64,000 nt of DNA, taken from the NCBI GenBank assembly GCA_938084685.1, contig CALKGE010000006.1, positions 62,001 through 126,000 on the forward strand. Direction: 5' to 3'. Shown here piece by piece: positions 27,790 through 37,569 of this stretch (its first letter is position 1; each line of letters begins with the position of its first letter). The stretch is from an uncultured Pirellulaceae bacterium. GTDB taxonomy: Bacteria > Planctomycetota > Planctomycetia > Pirellulales > Pirellulaceae. The translations under genes were made by a program, and so were the position numbers. The notes beneath the pieces are model-generated. The model saw only the letters and a program-made list of their open reading frames with translations. It did not search any database and was not told where the DNA came from.

Positions 27790-28278
27790 TTACACGGTCA
27801 TCTTGGCTCGTAAGTCTTCAATTATCTCCCGAGGGACAAACCGAGCGAGCATTTCGTCGTCAGAGAACTGCGCAATTTGCTTGATCAGCGTACTGGACAC
27901 ATGAGCAAATTCTTCGTCAGCCATCAGAAAGACGGTTTCAATTTCTGGTGCAAGCTGCCTGTTAGCCATCATCATGGTGAATTCACCGGCGATATCCGTC
28001 AGCGGACGTACTCCACGTACCATGACCCTGGAATTCTGAGCATGTACGAAATCGACAGCCAGCCCGTCGAAAGTCTCGACTACCACATTTTCCCAACGTG
28101 ATGTTACACGACTCACCAGTTCTTTACGTTCGTCCGGTGTAAACAACGACTGTTTATCGACATTGATCCCGATTCCTACAACCAATGTGTCGAATATCTT
28201 ACTGGATCGTTCGATGACATTCAGATGCCCCAAAGTAATAGGGTCAAACGAACCTGTATATACTGCGATCTGACTCAT
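27790..28278 (-). CDS. coaD: Phosphopantetheine adenylyltransferase
   Basis: CoaD transfers AMP to 4'-phosphopantetheine in coenzyme A synthesis. The 162-residue protein has the nucleotide motif TGSFDPITLGHLNVI, the FTPDERKEL block, RGVRPLTDIAGEF and the ISSTLIKQIA-like C-terminal SSTLIKQIAQF. Length is standard. The next CoA enzyme, coaE, is at 51 kb, so the pathway is split. Confidence 0.97.
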   Translation of the reverse strand: MSQIAVYTGSFDPITLGHLNVIERSSKIFDTLVVGIGINVDKQSLFTPDERKELVSRVTSRWENVVVETFDGLAVDFVHAQNSRVMVRGVRPLTDIAGEFTMMMANRQLAPEIETVFLMADEEFAHVSSTLIKQIAQFSDDEMLARFVPREIIEDLRAKMTV

Positions 28279-28511
28279 GGTTTTTGAATTTCTGTAATAA
28301 GTAAAGGAATCGGGCTGATAACCCCGATCATTTTCATTTTAATCACATCTCGCTGGAGCTGACGAGTCCTGTTCCCGCAGACCAATACCACGTTGGGTAA
28401 AGGGCCCGCGCATTTGCTCAAGACTCTCCCTGAAATTTAACCTATAATTCAGTAGACCGTTGCCCGGCCTATTGAATTGCTCCTTTTCCCGCTAACAGTT
28501 TGCCTCCAACC

Positions 28512-30497
28512 ATGTCCAGTCTGTCTGACAATCTGCTGCCTGACCATCTACGTGGTGATGTGCACGAGGTGTCGTCCAATGAGACCGGGCAGGAGCTGGA
28601 ATCTCCGGAGGAATCACGCAGTTTTACTGACCTGATCGTAGGTGCAGGCGCATTGGGAATCTCCACTTTCATCCATGCTGCCATCCTCATCGTTCTGGGA
28701 CTCTTTACCTTAACACCTGATATTCTGGAAACGTTTAATATCGTGGTTGTCGAGCCGCTAGAAGACGTGGAGCGCCCTGAGGAACTGATCACGGTTGAGT
28801 TGGAGGAAGACCTTGACCCGGCGACGGAACTTTCAACGTCTCCCCAAACCTCGACAATGGCAGGACTTCCTAATGCCGAGGGGGTTGGTCAGTTTTCTGA
28901 ACCCACCTTTGATGCGAATGTCATTGAAGACGCGACGGAAGATACCGGAGTGGAAATGGCGACGATCACCGTTCCACAAAGCCTGCAAACCAGTCTGTCG
29001 ACTGACATCCCGATCGGATCCTACGGAGACCCACGGGAAGTGGTGGATAATCTGGAACAGGCCATCGATCGTATCACACAGGAAATCATCTTCATGTTGG
29101 AAGAAGGTGACGTGCTGGTCGTCTGGTTATTTGATCAGTCCGAGAGCATGCGTGACGACCAGAAAGAAATTCGTGAACGGATCAATAAAGTCTATGAGGA
29201 ACTCGGGCTTGCCGGTGCGTCTAACAGTGACCACCTCTTGACGGCCGTCACAAGCTACGGGTCCAACTATCTGAGACATACCAAAAAACCTACTTCCAAT
29301 CTCGAGCTGATTCGTCGTGCAATTAATGAAGTCCCGATCGATCCGTCAGGATTCGAAGTCATGTGTCCTGCCATCACACGAGCCATCAACGATCATGAAT
29401 CCTACCGCGTTCGAGGAAAACGGCAGATGGCATTGATTGTTGTTTCAGATGAGAGCGGTGAACCTGCAAACAATGTGCAGACCCTTGAAATGGCGGTGGC
29501 TACGGCCACGGAAATGCAGTGCCGCACCTACTTTCTTGGACGGGAAGCAGTCTTTGGATACCCGCATGCCTACATGAACTGGCGGCATCCGCAAACCGGA
29601 GTCAATCACTGGCTTCAGGTAGACCGAGGCCCTGAAACGGCATTTGTTGAACAACTGCAAACCAATGGCTTCCGACGACGTCGTGATGCCTTTTCCAGTG
29701 GCTTTGGTCCCTACGAACAATGCCGTATTGCTCGGGAATCAGGAGGGATTTTCTTCATGCTTCCCACGGTGGAGAAAAAGCTGGTAGGGGGCGAAGCAAA
29801 TAAACGCAGATATGAACTCAAAGCAATGAAACCGTATCTGCCCGATCTGGATAGCAGGCAGAAACAGTTGGCCATGCGAACTGAATATCCGCTGCGATCC
29901 TTCATCTGGCAGGTCATCGTTGATCTCAATCCACTGAACGAAGAGACAGCACGTATCATCGAACTGCGTCTCACATTTCCACTTGAGCCAGATGCCTTCC
30001 TGCGTGCTGCTCGTGCAGAACAGGAAAAGGCTAAAATCTACATCAACTATCTGGCCAATGCGCAGACGGTTCTCGAAGAAGCCTACCAGTTCCGTGAGGA
30101 TGAACTTAATGCACGCTGGCAGGCAAACTACGACCTGATCTATGCTCAACTGATCGCTTATCAGGCTCGTGTGTATGAATATGGAGCAGCCTTGGAGACC
30201 TTCATTCGCAACCCTAAACAGGTTCCTCTGTTGATGCCTCCCAATCGCCGATTGATTCGCTGGGACCTCAGAAACCGACTTGCACTGTCAGCCGAAGAAG
30301 TCAGTCGCCCGTACATCGACCGAGCAACGGAGTTATTCGAGAAAGTTATTGAATTGCACCCGGGTACTCCGTGGGCTGAACGAGCCGCGGATGAAATCAA
30401 ACGCGGATTTGGACTCGAAATCGTACCTGTTTATCGCGCTCCACCTCCCCCCAGACCTCCTAATAATACTCCTCGAATCCCCATACCAAAACTGTAA
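28512..30497 (+). CDS. Membrane-anchored vWA-like domain protein
   Basis: The 661-residue protein has an N-terminal cytoplasmic stretch, one membrane helix (about 41-66, LIVGAGALGISTFIHAAILIVLGLF), an acidic linker (about 80-110) and a vWA-like domain that starts near residue 200. The MIDAS-like motif is DQSES, a relaxed DxSxS. The C-terminal part (about 490-590) is helical, with a tail PPPPRPP. TTG at 28500 is an alternative start. The octaheme cytochrome gene follows after 76 bases, so they may be co-expressed. The ligand is unknown. Confidence 0.75.
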   Translation: MSSLSDNLLPDHLRGDVHEVSSNETGQELESPEESRSFTDLIVGAGALGISTFIHAAILIVLGLFTLTPDILETFNIVVVEPLEDVERPEELITVELEEDLDPATELSTSPQTSTMAGLPNAEGVGQFSEPTFDANVIEDATEDTGVEMATITVPQSLQTSLSTDIPIGSYGDPREVVDNLEQAIDRITQEIIFMLEEGDVLVVWLFDQSESMRDDQKEIRERINKVYEELGLAGASNSDHLLTAVTSYGSNYLRHTKKPTSNLELIRRAINEVPIDPSGFEVMCPAITRAINDHESYRVRGKRQMALIVVSDESGEPANNVQTLEMAVATATEMQCRTYFLGREAVFGYPHAYMNWRHPQTGVNHWLQVDRGPETAFVEQLQTNGFRRRRDAFSSGFGPYEQCRIARESGGIFFMLPTVEKKLVGGEANKRRYELKAMKPYLPDLDSRQKQLAMRTEYPLRSFIWQVIVDLNPLNEETARIIELRLTFPLEPDAFLRAARAEQEKAKIYINYLANAQTVLEEAYQFREDELNARWQANYDLIYAQLIAYQARVYEYGAALETFIRNPKQVPLLMPPNRRLIRWDLRNRLALSAEEVSRPYIDRATELFEKVIELHPGTPWAERAADEIKRGFGLEIVPVYRAPPPPRPPNNTPRIPIPKL

Positions 30498-30573
30498 TGA
30501 TTCCATTCGGGTTTGCTTGTCAAAATTCTTCTGGCAGCTCGTGGAAATGATTCCGGTTTGAACAGGTTTTACC

Positions 30574-32616
30574 GTGCAATCCATGTTCCTCTTACTAATG
30601 AGCGTGCTGGTCATGCCGCTGGCGTGTATCCCGATGATTGTTCGCCAGCACGGTAGAACACGGCAGCTTGGGATGACTTTGCTGTTGGTAGCTGGAGGTG
30701 CCCTGATTGGCTACCTGGTATTGCAGGAATCGAGCGACGAGGCCAAAGAATACCGCCCTGTCAATGCACCACTCAACGTGCGACAGGCAACCACAGATCA
30801 GCAACTTCAGACGGCGACTCCCAAGCTGACGGACCACAACGGCTACGTAGGTCAAAAAGTTTGCGGTAAATGTCATCAGGACGAACATCGTTCCTGGCAT
30901 TCGTCCTACCATCGCACCATGACGCAGATCGCATCCCCGGACGCGATCCAGGCTGACTTTGACGGACGTGAATTGAAACTGGGTTACACGACATACAAGA
31001 TTTATCGCAAAGGTGACGAATACTGGGTGCGTACACAAGATCCAGAATGGGAAATAGATCAGCCTCCAACCCAGGTTCGAAATCACCCCAATCCCCAGAT
31101 GGCAGACAAGCGGATCGTCATGGTGACAGGCTCGCATAATATGCATATGTTCTGGATGTCCTGGAAACACTCGGATGAAGAAGCTGATCAGAGCGATCTT
31201 GATAATAACTCGCTCTGGTTGTTTCCCTGGGTCTATATGATCAAAGAAAAAGAATGGATCCCCTACGAAGATTCCTTCATCGTCGATCCACAATTCGGAC
31301 GTCCACCAGCAGTATGGAATCAGACCTGTATCGCCTGTCACGCCGTCGGTGGACAACCGCATCACGAATCGCAGGAAGATTACTTCGACATTGAATTCCA
31401 TTCAAACATTGCAGACTACGGTATCTCCTGCGAAGCCTGCCATGGTCCTGGGAAAAGACATGTGGAAAAACATCAGGACCTGCTTGATACAAACGCCTCT
31501 GTCGAACTGTCCGGCGCACCAGACGAATCCATTATCAATCCGGAAAGACTGGAAAAAGAAGAACAAGCGCAGGTTTGTGGACAATGCCATAGCCTGTTCG
31601 AACCAAACCATCCAGAATCGTTTCTGCAGGACGGATTGGATTATCAACCGGGCACGGATCTGACCACCAACCGAAGAATGATCTTTCATGAAAACACCGA
31701 CCCCACGTTGCTCTATTTCAACATGTTCTGGAATGATGGCACGATACGAATCGGCGGCCGGGAATTTCAGGGACTATCCAGAAGCGAATGTTTTACTAAG
31801 GGCGAAATGACCTGCCTGAGCTGTCACAGTGCCCATTCCATGGAACGTCCAGAAAGCCAGCTGAAGAAAAACATGAACTCCAACCAGGCCTGTGTCCAGT
31901 GCCATCAGGAACCTGAATACACCACCGAGCTGGCAAGTCATACTCACCATCAGCTCGACTCGGAAGGAAGCCGCTGTTTCAACTGCCATATGCCTCACAC
32001 ATCGTACGCTCTGATGCGAGGTATTCGCAATCATCGAATCGTTTCGCCACGTGTGCGAACGCCCCAAAAAAATGAACAGCCGAATGCCTGTAACCTCTGC
32101 CATCTGGACAAAACACTGCAATGGACTGCCGATCATCTGACCCAATGGTATGGGCAGCAGCAGGTCAAACTGGATCAACAAAATCAGAACATCGCAGCCA
32201 GTCTGATCTGGTTACTTGAGGGCAATGCCGTCCAACGCACGTTGGCCTCCTGGCATATGACCTGGGAACCGACCTGGGAAACATCCGGGACAAACTGGCG
32301 GCTCCCATTCATGATTCAACTGCTCAACGACAACTATTCAGCTACCCGTTATGTCACCTGGCAATCTATCAAGAAGCTGCCTGAATACCAGAAAGTGCTA
32401 CTCGGCAAAGGTGCTTACGAGTTCACTTCTCAGGCTCCCGAACGGATCGCGATTCAGCAGGCCTGGATGAATGCCTGGAGCATTGGCGCAGAAAAACATG
32501 GCCTCAACATCCCACAGCTCCTCTTCACACCCGACGGGAAATCACAGCTGAATACGGAGGGCCTCAGGGAGCTACTCAAAAACCGTGACAACACGGCCAT
32601 TCTGATGAGCGAGTAG
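30574..32616 (+). CDS. Octaheme c-type cytochrome, membrane-anchored
   Basis: Eight CXXCH haem motifs lie at about residues 97, 252, 286, 335, 414, 440, 468 and 506: CGKCH, CIACH, CEACH, CGQCH, CLSCH, CVQCH, CFNCH, CNLCH. Two hydrophobic stretches in the first 50 residues anchor it, with the haem domain outside the cytoplasm. After the last haem about 170 residues are helical without haem. The family is close to multihaem c554-like cytochromes; the electron partner and substrate are unknown. Start GTG 30574 has AGG at seven bases; ATG 30583 is the alternative. It follows the vWA protein gene. Confidence 0.85.
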   Translation: MQSMFLLLMSVLVMPLACIPMIVRQHGRTRQLGMTLLLVAGGALIGYLVLQESSDEAKEYRPVNAPLNVRQATTDQQLQTATPKLTDHNGYVGQKVCGKCHQDEHRSWHSSYHRTMTQIASPDAIQADFDGRELKLGYTTYKIYRKGDEYWVRTQDPEWEIDQPPTQVRNHPNPQMADKRIVMVTGSHNMHMFWMSWKHSDEEADQSDLDNNSLWLFPWVYMIKEKEWIPYEDSFIVDPQFGRPPAVWNQTCIACHAVGGQPHHESQEDYFDIEFHSNIADYGISCEACHGPGKRHVEKHQDLLDTNASVELSGAPDESIINPERLEKEEQAQVCGQCHSLFEPNHPESFLQDGLDYQPGTDLTTNRRMIFHENTDPTLLYFNMFWNDGTIRIGGREFQGLSRSECFTKGEMTCLSCHSAHSMERPESQLKKNMNSNQACVQCHQEPEYTTELASHTHHQLDSEGSRCFNCHMPHTSYALMRGIRNHRIVSPRVRTPQKNEQPNACNLCHLDKTLQWTADHLTQWYGQQQVKLDQQNQNIAASLIWLLEGNAVQRTLASWHMTWEPTWETSGTNWRLPFMIQLLNDNYSATRYVTWQSIKKLPEYQKVLLGKGAYEFTSQAPERIAIQQAWMNAWSIGAEKHGLNIPQLLFTPDGKSQLNTEGLRELLKNRDNTAILMSE

Positions 32617-32672
32617 GTCTCGCCCAGCGCCCGTCCCGGACAAGAAGCTGAACCAATACGATCTTAACCGAG

Positions 32673-33743
32673 TTACCGTTGGTAGATCGGTAGAAAGGCA
32701 TGGTCCAGCTGCATCATGATCAGATTACAGCTCGTTACATAAATCGGACCAATATTGCCTGTCCAGCTACCGTTGTCCGACTGTTCGTTGGCGATCCGGC
32801 CATATAGCTGATCGCGAAATGGTGTCCATTCTTTCTGCCCCTGCCGATAGACAACCTGGGCATAGTACAGATAGGTGTAATGCCAGTGCCCGAACGAACG
32901 CGCTCCTCCAGAAATGTTATGCAGGTTTTTCCTGGAATAGGCCAGCATTTCAGGAACGTGTTTACTGTCGTAGTCACCGGCATTGTAAAGACAGGCCAGT
33001 GAAGCAGCTGTAATAGCTGGACGCGATGAGCCACGGTTTCTCGAACTGTAAGAAATACCACCATCAGGATTCTTACAGCTGTAGATATATTTTTTCGCCT
33101 TATCGATCACCTGCTTGGGTACCGGAATCCCTGCGTTGCGACATCCGCGCAGTCCCTGTACCTGAGTAATCGTCGTCGAACCTTCATCAAAGTTGTTACC
33201 ATCTTTGGCACTTACATAACCCCAACCACCAGAAGGAGTCTGTGCATTAGCACTGAACTCGACCGCTTTCTTGAGAATGTCGATCAGCTCTTCACGGCGT
33301 TCCAAGTCCTCTTCTTCACCCAGCACCTGAGATAAAAACAGCATGGAAAAACCATGGCCATATGTATAACGATTGTCCGAAAGTGGATCGCCTATCAGAC
33401 CATTACTACGACACTTGGTGGTAATATAGTCCACACTCTTGCGGATGGCCCGAGCATAAGGGCCCTGGGTTGTGGTCGACCCCGAGCAAATCAAGGCGGT
33501 GCCGGCCAGAGCTGTCATGGCCGTGGGATAAGTTCCGGCCGTCCAATGTCCCAGCGACGATTGACTGCGGGCGATCCAGTCCAACCCTTTCTTGATACTG
33601 GTTTTCCACTCGGGACGTAATTTGGCAGCTTCCACTTGGGGCGTCGTGGCCGTCAAAGCACAACCGGCAGCAGGCAACGCCATGGCTTTCGCCATCGATT
33701 TTAGTGCCTGACGTCGATCTGCCTGGATGGATGGAATAGTCAC
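32673..33743 (-). CDS. Alpha/alpha-toroid (prenyltransferase/squalene-cyclase-like) exported protein
   Basis: The 356-residue protein starts at GTG 33743, which has GGAG nine bases upstream; TTG 33776 would add residues without support. The leader has RRQALKSMAKAMALPAAGCAL, a Tat-like or lipoprotein-like signal. The rest is made of repeated helical pairs with GW/GHW turns (SLGHWTAG, GGWGYVS, DGGISYSS, NGSWTG) of the terpene-cyclase/prenyltransferase toroid fold. The DxDD cyclase motif is absent, so it is not a true squalene cyclase. Proteins of this kind are frequent in planctomycetes with unknown function. Confidence 0.8.
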   Translation of the reverse strand: MTIPSIQADRRQALKSMAKAMALPAAGCALTATTPQVEAAKLRPEWKTSIKKGLDWIARSQSSLGHWTAGTYPTAMTALAGTALICSGSTTTQGPYARAIRKSVDYITTKCRSNGLIGDPLSDNRYTYGHGFSMLFLSQVLGEEEDLERREELIDILKKAVEFSANAQTPSGGWGYVSAKDGNNFDEGSTTITQVQGLRGCRNAGIPVPKQVIDKAKKYIYSCKNPDGGISYSSRNRGSSRPAITAASLACLYNAGDYDSKHVPEMLAYSRKNLHNISGGARSFGHWHYTYLYYAQVVYRQGQKEWTPFRDQLYGRIANEQSDNGSWTGNIGPIYVTSCNLIMMQLDHAFLPIYQR

Positions 33744-33857
33744 TTCTAAATTCTCCGCGATCAAACAACACCCCAATTCGAATTTGCTACTACCGTTATT
33801 CTAACGTAAATACGGAGACTGCAATCAAGTCAGATTCGGAGGAACACCAAAGAATTC

Positions 33858-35375
33858 CTAGGGCGCCTGATAATCAAGCATGACCTGCAGCATTCCGTCC
33901 AGATTATGCTCCGTCGCCTCGACCGTTGGCTCGACTCCCAGACCACGCATAGTTTCACTCGTAATCGGGCTGATGCTCGCCAAATTCACACCTGTTAAAC
34001 AGTCCCCCAACAACCCGATGGAAGAACGAGCGATGGCTGAGCTGGTAAATGTTACCCAGTCTATACCCTGCTCGACCGCCTCGACCGTAGATGGTAGCAG
34101 TGTCCGAACATCCTGACTTCGATAAACGACCACCTGCTCGACCGTTGCTCCGGCTTCCTGCAAACCCAACCGCAGAACATCTCGCCCTCGACTCGCTCGA
34201 ATCAAAAGAACCTGCTGACCCTTCACCTGCGGAGCCAGTGCCTGCACCATCGATTCGGCACGATACTCCACGGGCATCAGATCTGCTTTCAATTGAAATT
34301 CCTGCAGGGCAGCCGCAGTACCTGGACCAATCGCCGCCAGTTTCGTGTCCGCCAAATGCCGAGCATCATACCCCAAGGCGATTAATCGATTCAGAAAGAA
34401 TCTGACACCGTTCGCACTGGAAAAGACAATCCAGTCCGTCTCAGCCAGCGCATCAATCGCCCGGTCGACCAGAGCATAATCCTCTGGTGGCAGAATCTCG
34501 ATCGCTGGCTGGATGATCACCTCGGCGCCAAGCTCTGATAATTTCTGCGCCAACTCCTCCGCCTGCTCTGCAGCCCTTGTCACCAGCACCCGCTGACCAA
34601 ACAGAGGTCGATTCTCAAACCAGGAATCCAGATCAGTATCACTCACGACATCCCCAATAATTACAATCGCCGGAGGTCGGATGCGATGGTCACCTTCAAA
34701 CCGCTCAGCAACCTCACCCAAAGTACACCTTACCGTAATCTGTTCCGGACAACTAATCTTCCTGACAATAGCCACCGGTGTCTCCCGGGACATGCCATGT
34801 TCCAGCAGGGCGGTCGTCCACTGTCGTGACGTTGTCACTCCCATGTAGAACACTAGAGTGCCTGGAAATCTGGCCAATGCTTCAAAGTCCAGTGAGGACT
34901 CTGTTTTGCCGGTACGTTCATGCCCGGTGATCAAAGCGACCGCCGATGCCTTGTCCCGATGTGTCAGCGGAATCCCTACGCAGGTCCCCGAGGCCAAAGC
35001 TGCTGTAATTCCTGGTACGATTTCATAACCGATGCCCGCTGCCTCCAGAGCAGATGCCTCTTCGGCCGCTCTGGCAAATATCCCCGGATCGCCCCCTTTG
35101 AGTCGTACCACCTGCAGCCCCTCGCCGGCCAGACGAATACATTCGTCATTAATCTCTCCCTGTTTCCACAGCTTTCCGTCACCGTGCCTGCCCATACACA
35201 GGCACTCTACCCCTCGACGAACATGCTGCAGAATCCGCGGATTGACCAGATAGTCGTAGAGGACAACATCCGCCAGCTTCAAACACTGGACCGCACGCAA
35301 AGTAATATAGGATGGATCACCAGGACCAGCGCCTACCAGATACACAAATCCCGTAGATGATGTATCCTGAGTCAT
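33858..35375 (-). CDS. Fused uroporphyrinogen-III C-methyltransferase and uroporphyrinogen-III synthase
   Basis: One 505-residue protein joins two enzymes of tetrapyrrole synthesis. Residues about 9-245 are a CobA/SUMT domain: VYLVGAGPGDPSYITLRA, VRLKGGDPGIFARAAEEA and PGITAALASGTCVGIPLTHR. It methylates uroporphyrinogen III to precorrin-2. Residues about 258-500 are HemD-like (GQRVLVTRAAEQAEEL, VFSSANGVRFFL, TFTSSAIARS). ATG 35375 gives a normal start; an upstream in-frame extension to 35660 lacks family sequence. It diverges from the TPR-like gene with only 38 bases between starts. Confidence 0.93.
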   Translation of the reverse strand: MTQDTSSTGFVYLVGAGPGDPSYITLRAVQCLKLADVVLYDYLVNPRILQHVRRGVECLCMGRHGDGKLWKQGEINDECIRLAGEGLQVVRLKGGDPGIFARAAEEASALEAAGIGYEIVPGITAALASGTCVGIPLTHRDKASAVALITGHERTGKTESSLDFEALARFPGTLVFYMGVTTSRQWTTALLEHGMSRETPVAIVRKISCPEQITVRCTLGEVAERFEGDHRIRPPAIVIIGDVVSDTDLDSWFENRPLFGQRVLVTRAAEQAEELAQKLSELGAEVIIQPAIEILPPEDYALVDRAIDALAETDWIVFSSANGVRFFLNRLIALGYDARHLADTKLAAIGPGTAAALQEFQLKADLMPVEYRAESMVQALAPQVKGQQVLLIRASRGRDVLRLGLQEAGATVEQVVVYRSQDVRTLLPSTVEAVEQGIDWVTFTSSAIARSSIGLLGDCLTGVNLASISPITSETMRGLGVEPTVEATEHNLDGMLQVMLDYQAP

Positions 35376-35413
35376 AGTATTAATGCCACGTATCGAATCA
35401 AATGATTGCCTAA

Positions 35414-36865
35414 GTGAAAGGGCTTCTTCGATTGGAACCTGACACCCCACAATCTGCAAGTCACCAGCTTTCCGGCGTTGAAAAATATAGTGGCGGTTTT
35501 TCCCGTCAACAACGCCGCAAATTGCAGAACCAGTTTGAAACCGGTCTGCAGTGGCTCGAACAGACTCCACCAGCCTATGACCAGGCATTACGCATTTTCG
35601 CCGGCTGCATGAAAGCCGATCCGATGGGAGCTGTCTATACGTTCGAATTCCTGCAAACACTGGAGGAAGGCCACCGCCAGGGACATTATCGACACGGCTG
35701 GCGGCAGCGACGGCGGAATGTCAAACTTGTTGAAAGGATTTCAGAGCTAGCCTGCGATGAGCAATGGCACGAGATACTGCAACAGGCTCCCGAAGCTCTC
35801 TACCATAACGCTCGGCACGAGCGGCTACTGCTCGAACTGGCATTCGCGGCACAAGCTCTGGGTGCTACAGAAACACAATGGACCTACCTGGAATTTGCCT
35901 GGAAGTACTTCCCCGGCTCGGCCAACGTTCATGTACAGATCATCCACGCCTTCTATCGATCCGGGAGCTTCGACGATGCCAACAACCATGTCGCCGAACT
36001 GGTCAAAACCGCCGATCCGCGGCTCCTGCAAAAAATACTTTCGGCACTTCCTGAGGTGATCACCGAGCAATTTCCTGGGCATGAAGTCCTGGACCAGGTA
36101 GAAGCCCTGCGCAACAGCCTGAAAGAAGATGGGGAACAACCTGAAAAATGGGAGCAACTCTGTGCGCTGCTCGAGTCACTCAACCTGTATGGACAAGCCA
36201 TGGCCGCATGCCAACTTGCCATGCAAGCCACTGGAAACCAATCCGACTGGAATCAGTATCTGCTCGGCTTGAGACTTCAGCAGGCAGAGGCACGGCTTGC
36301 GTTTCACCAACAGCTTGGATCCCCTGATTCGCTACTGGACGACCTGCAACATGCGGCCTGGAGAATTCGCACCGAATACTATCAGAAGCAATCAGTCCGC
36401 CAGCCCCAGCAACCACTTCCTTCCATCCAGTTGGGCTGGTGCCTGCTAGGTACGGGAAACTGGTATGAAGCGATCAAATGGTTTGAGCAACTCCAGCAAA
36501 ATCAGGAGCTCTCATTGGAACATCAAAGCATACTGCTGCTAGGGCTGGGTGAAGCCCAGCAGGCAGTTCGCCGATTTGATCATGCTCTGGAGACGTTTTC
36601 GCAGCTGCTGGCACGTCTGAGTGAACTTGTGGAAAACGCAAACCTTCTCCGGGACGATACCGATCACGCAAAACAACGGAATACAGACACTATTCAGAAG
36701 CTGGACCAACAGCTGGGTCAGGAGATTCCGGGCTTCGACGAGCAATCTTTCTGCCAACGATCGTTAAAACGAATAAAAACGCTAGCCGAGGCGATGAATC
36801 ATGACCTAATCTGTGAAAAATGCGATCAACTAGCTGAAAAAATTGGTATTTCTACCGATAACTAA
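35414..36865 (+). CDS. TPR-like repeat protein, cytoplasmic
   Basis: The 483-residue protein is nearly all helical. Segments like QALRIFAGCMKADPMGAVY, LLLELAFAAQALGATETQW, LNLYGQAMAACQLAMQATG and LGLGEAQQAVRRFDHALETF look like degenerate tetratricopeptide helices. There is no signal peptide or enzyme motif. The start is GTG 35414, close to the divergent cobA-hemD start. It may be a scaffold. The next gene on the strand is rpsT, after a 168-base gap. No partner can be named. Confidence 0.68.
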   Translation: MKGLLRLEPDTPQSASHQLSGVEKYSGGFSRQQRRKLQNQFETGLQWLEQTPPAYDQALRIFAGCMKADPMGAVYTFEFLQTLEEGHRQGHYRHGWRQRRRNVKLVERISELACDEQWHEILQQAPEALYHNARHERLLLELAFAAQALGATETQWTYLEFAWKYFPGSANVHVQIIHAFYRSGSFDDANNHVAELVKTADPRLLQKILSALPEVITEQFPGHEVLDQVEALRNSLKEDGEQPEKWEQLCALLESLNLYGQAMAACQLAMQATGNQSDWNQYLLGLRLQQAEARLAFHQQLGSPDSLLDDLQHAAWRIRTEYYQKQSVRQPQQPLPSIQLGWCLLGTGNWYEAIKWFEQLQQNQELSLEHQSILLLGLGEAQQAVRRFDHALETFSQLLARLSELVENANLLRDDTDHAKQRNTDTIQKLDQQLGQEIPGFDEQSFCQRSLKRIKTLAEAMNHDLICEKCDQLAEKIGISTDN

Positions 36866-37033
36866 CGCATTCAGCGCCTAGACAAACTACATCATTTAGG
36901 CGATAAAAGTAGTTCCCACTTTGTTAATGCGCTCGCTTAGTGCACATCAACGACCCTGATTACCTAAGGTGATCTGTGGGGCTATTTGAAAAAATCATTA
37001 ACTAGTTGCAGGCTGTAACATTACAGGAAAACC

Positions 37034-37336
37034 ATGCCGAATACTGCAAGTGCAAAGAAACGACTTCGTCAAAACGAAACTGCCCGTCTCCGTAACCGCT
37101 CTCAGCGTTCCGAGCTGCGAACTTCAATTCGCAGTGTGTCTGAAGCTCTGGATGCCTACGAAGCAGCACGAGCTGAAGGTGGCGACGCAGACGATGCGTT
37201 GGCGACCGTTAACGATGCGTATGTCGCCGCACAGAAAAAACTGGACAAGGCTGGTGCGAAAAACCTGATTCATCGCAACAAGGCGGCTCGCACTAAATCC
37301 CGCCTGCAGGCTCGCATTAAAAAGGCAAAAGCCTAG
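37034..37336 (+). CDS. rpsT: Small ribosomal subunit protein bS20
   Basis: The 100-residue basic protein binds 16S rRNA. The N-terminal PNTASAKKRLRQNETARLRNRSQRSELRT and the C-terminal GAKNLIHRNKAARTKSRL blocks are canonical for bS20. An AGGA lies seven bases before the ATG. It is the last gene before a strong terminator on the plus strand. Confidence 0.97.
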   Translation: MPNTASAKKRLRQNETARLRNRSQRSELRTSIRSVSEALDAYEAARAEGGDADDALATVNDAYVAAQKKLDKAGAKNLIHRNKAARTKSRLQARIKKAKA

Positions 37337-37368
37337 ATCCTGTAGATCCTGTGGATCCTTGGATCCTG
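37334..37368 (+). repeat. Short tandem repeat T(A/G)GATCCTG after rpsT
   Basis: Four copies of a 9-base unit (one shortened to 8) begin at the rpsT stop codon TAG. It looks like a local slippage product in the 3' untranslated stretch. Confidence 0.8.
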
Positions 37369-37450
37369 AATTCGGCCAGGTTCAGCAAACACCCCTGAAC
37401 CCTTCCCTGAAAAAACATAAAACGAAGGTGTAGAATCTTCGGATCGAGAT

Positions 37451-37482
37451 AAGCCCGGCTGAACTCCAGTCGGGCTTTTTTA
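37451..37482 (+). terminator. Intrinsic terminator after rpsT
   Basis: An 11-bp stem (AAGCCCGGCTG with CAGTCGGGCTT, one G-U pair), a five-base loop and a run of T form a textbook terminator about 115 bases after the rpsT stop. Confidence 0.85.
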
Positions 37483-37507
37483 TGTCAAGTCTGCCAGGAC
37501 CACCCGT

Positions 37508-37569
37508 CCCAATCGACTATAGCCCCAATCGACTATAGCCCCAACGACTACAGCCCCAACGACTATAGC
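37508..37569. repeat. Four tandem 15-16-base repeats
   Basis: Two copies of CCCAATCGACTATAGC and two 15-base variants (CCCAACGACTACAGC, CCCAACGACTATAGC) run head to tail from the terminator zone to the last base of the pyrK frame, whose TAG overlaps the array by one base. The array lies between convergent 3' ends, so no promoter role is obvious. Confidence 0.9.

Noticed and set aside
30595..31401. 268-residue frame opposite the octaheme cytochrome
   Set aside because: It is a shadow of the Cys/His-rich gene and has no signal, motif or start context.
33744..33776. Extension of the toroid protein to a TTG start
   Set aside because: GTG 33743 has a well-placed GGAG and directly precedes the export signal.
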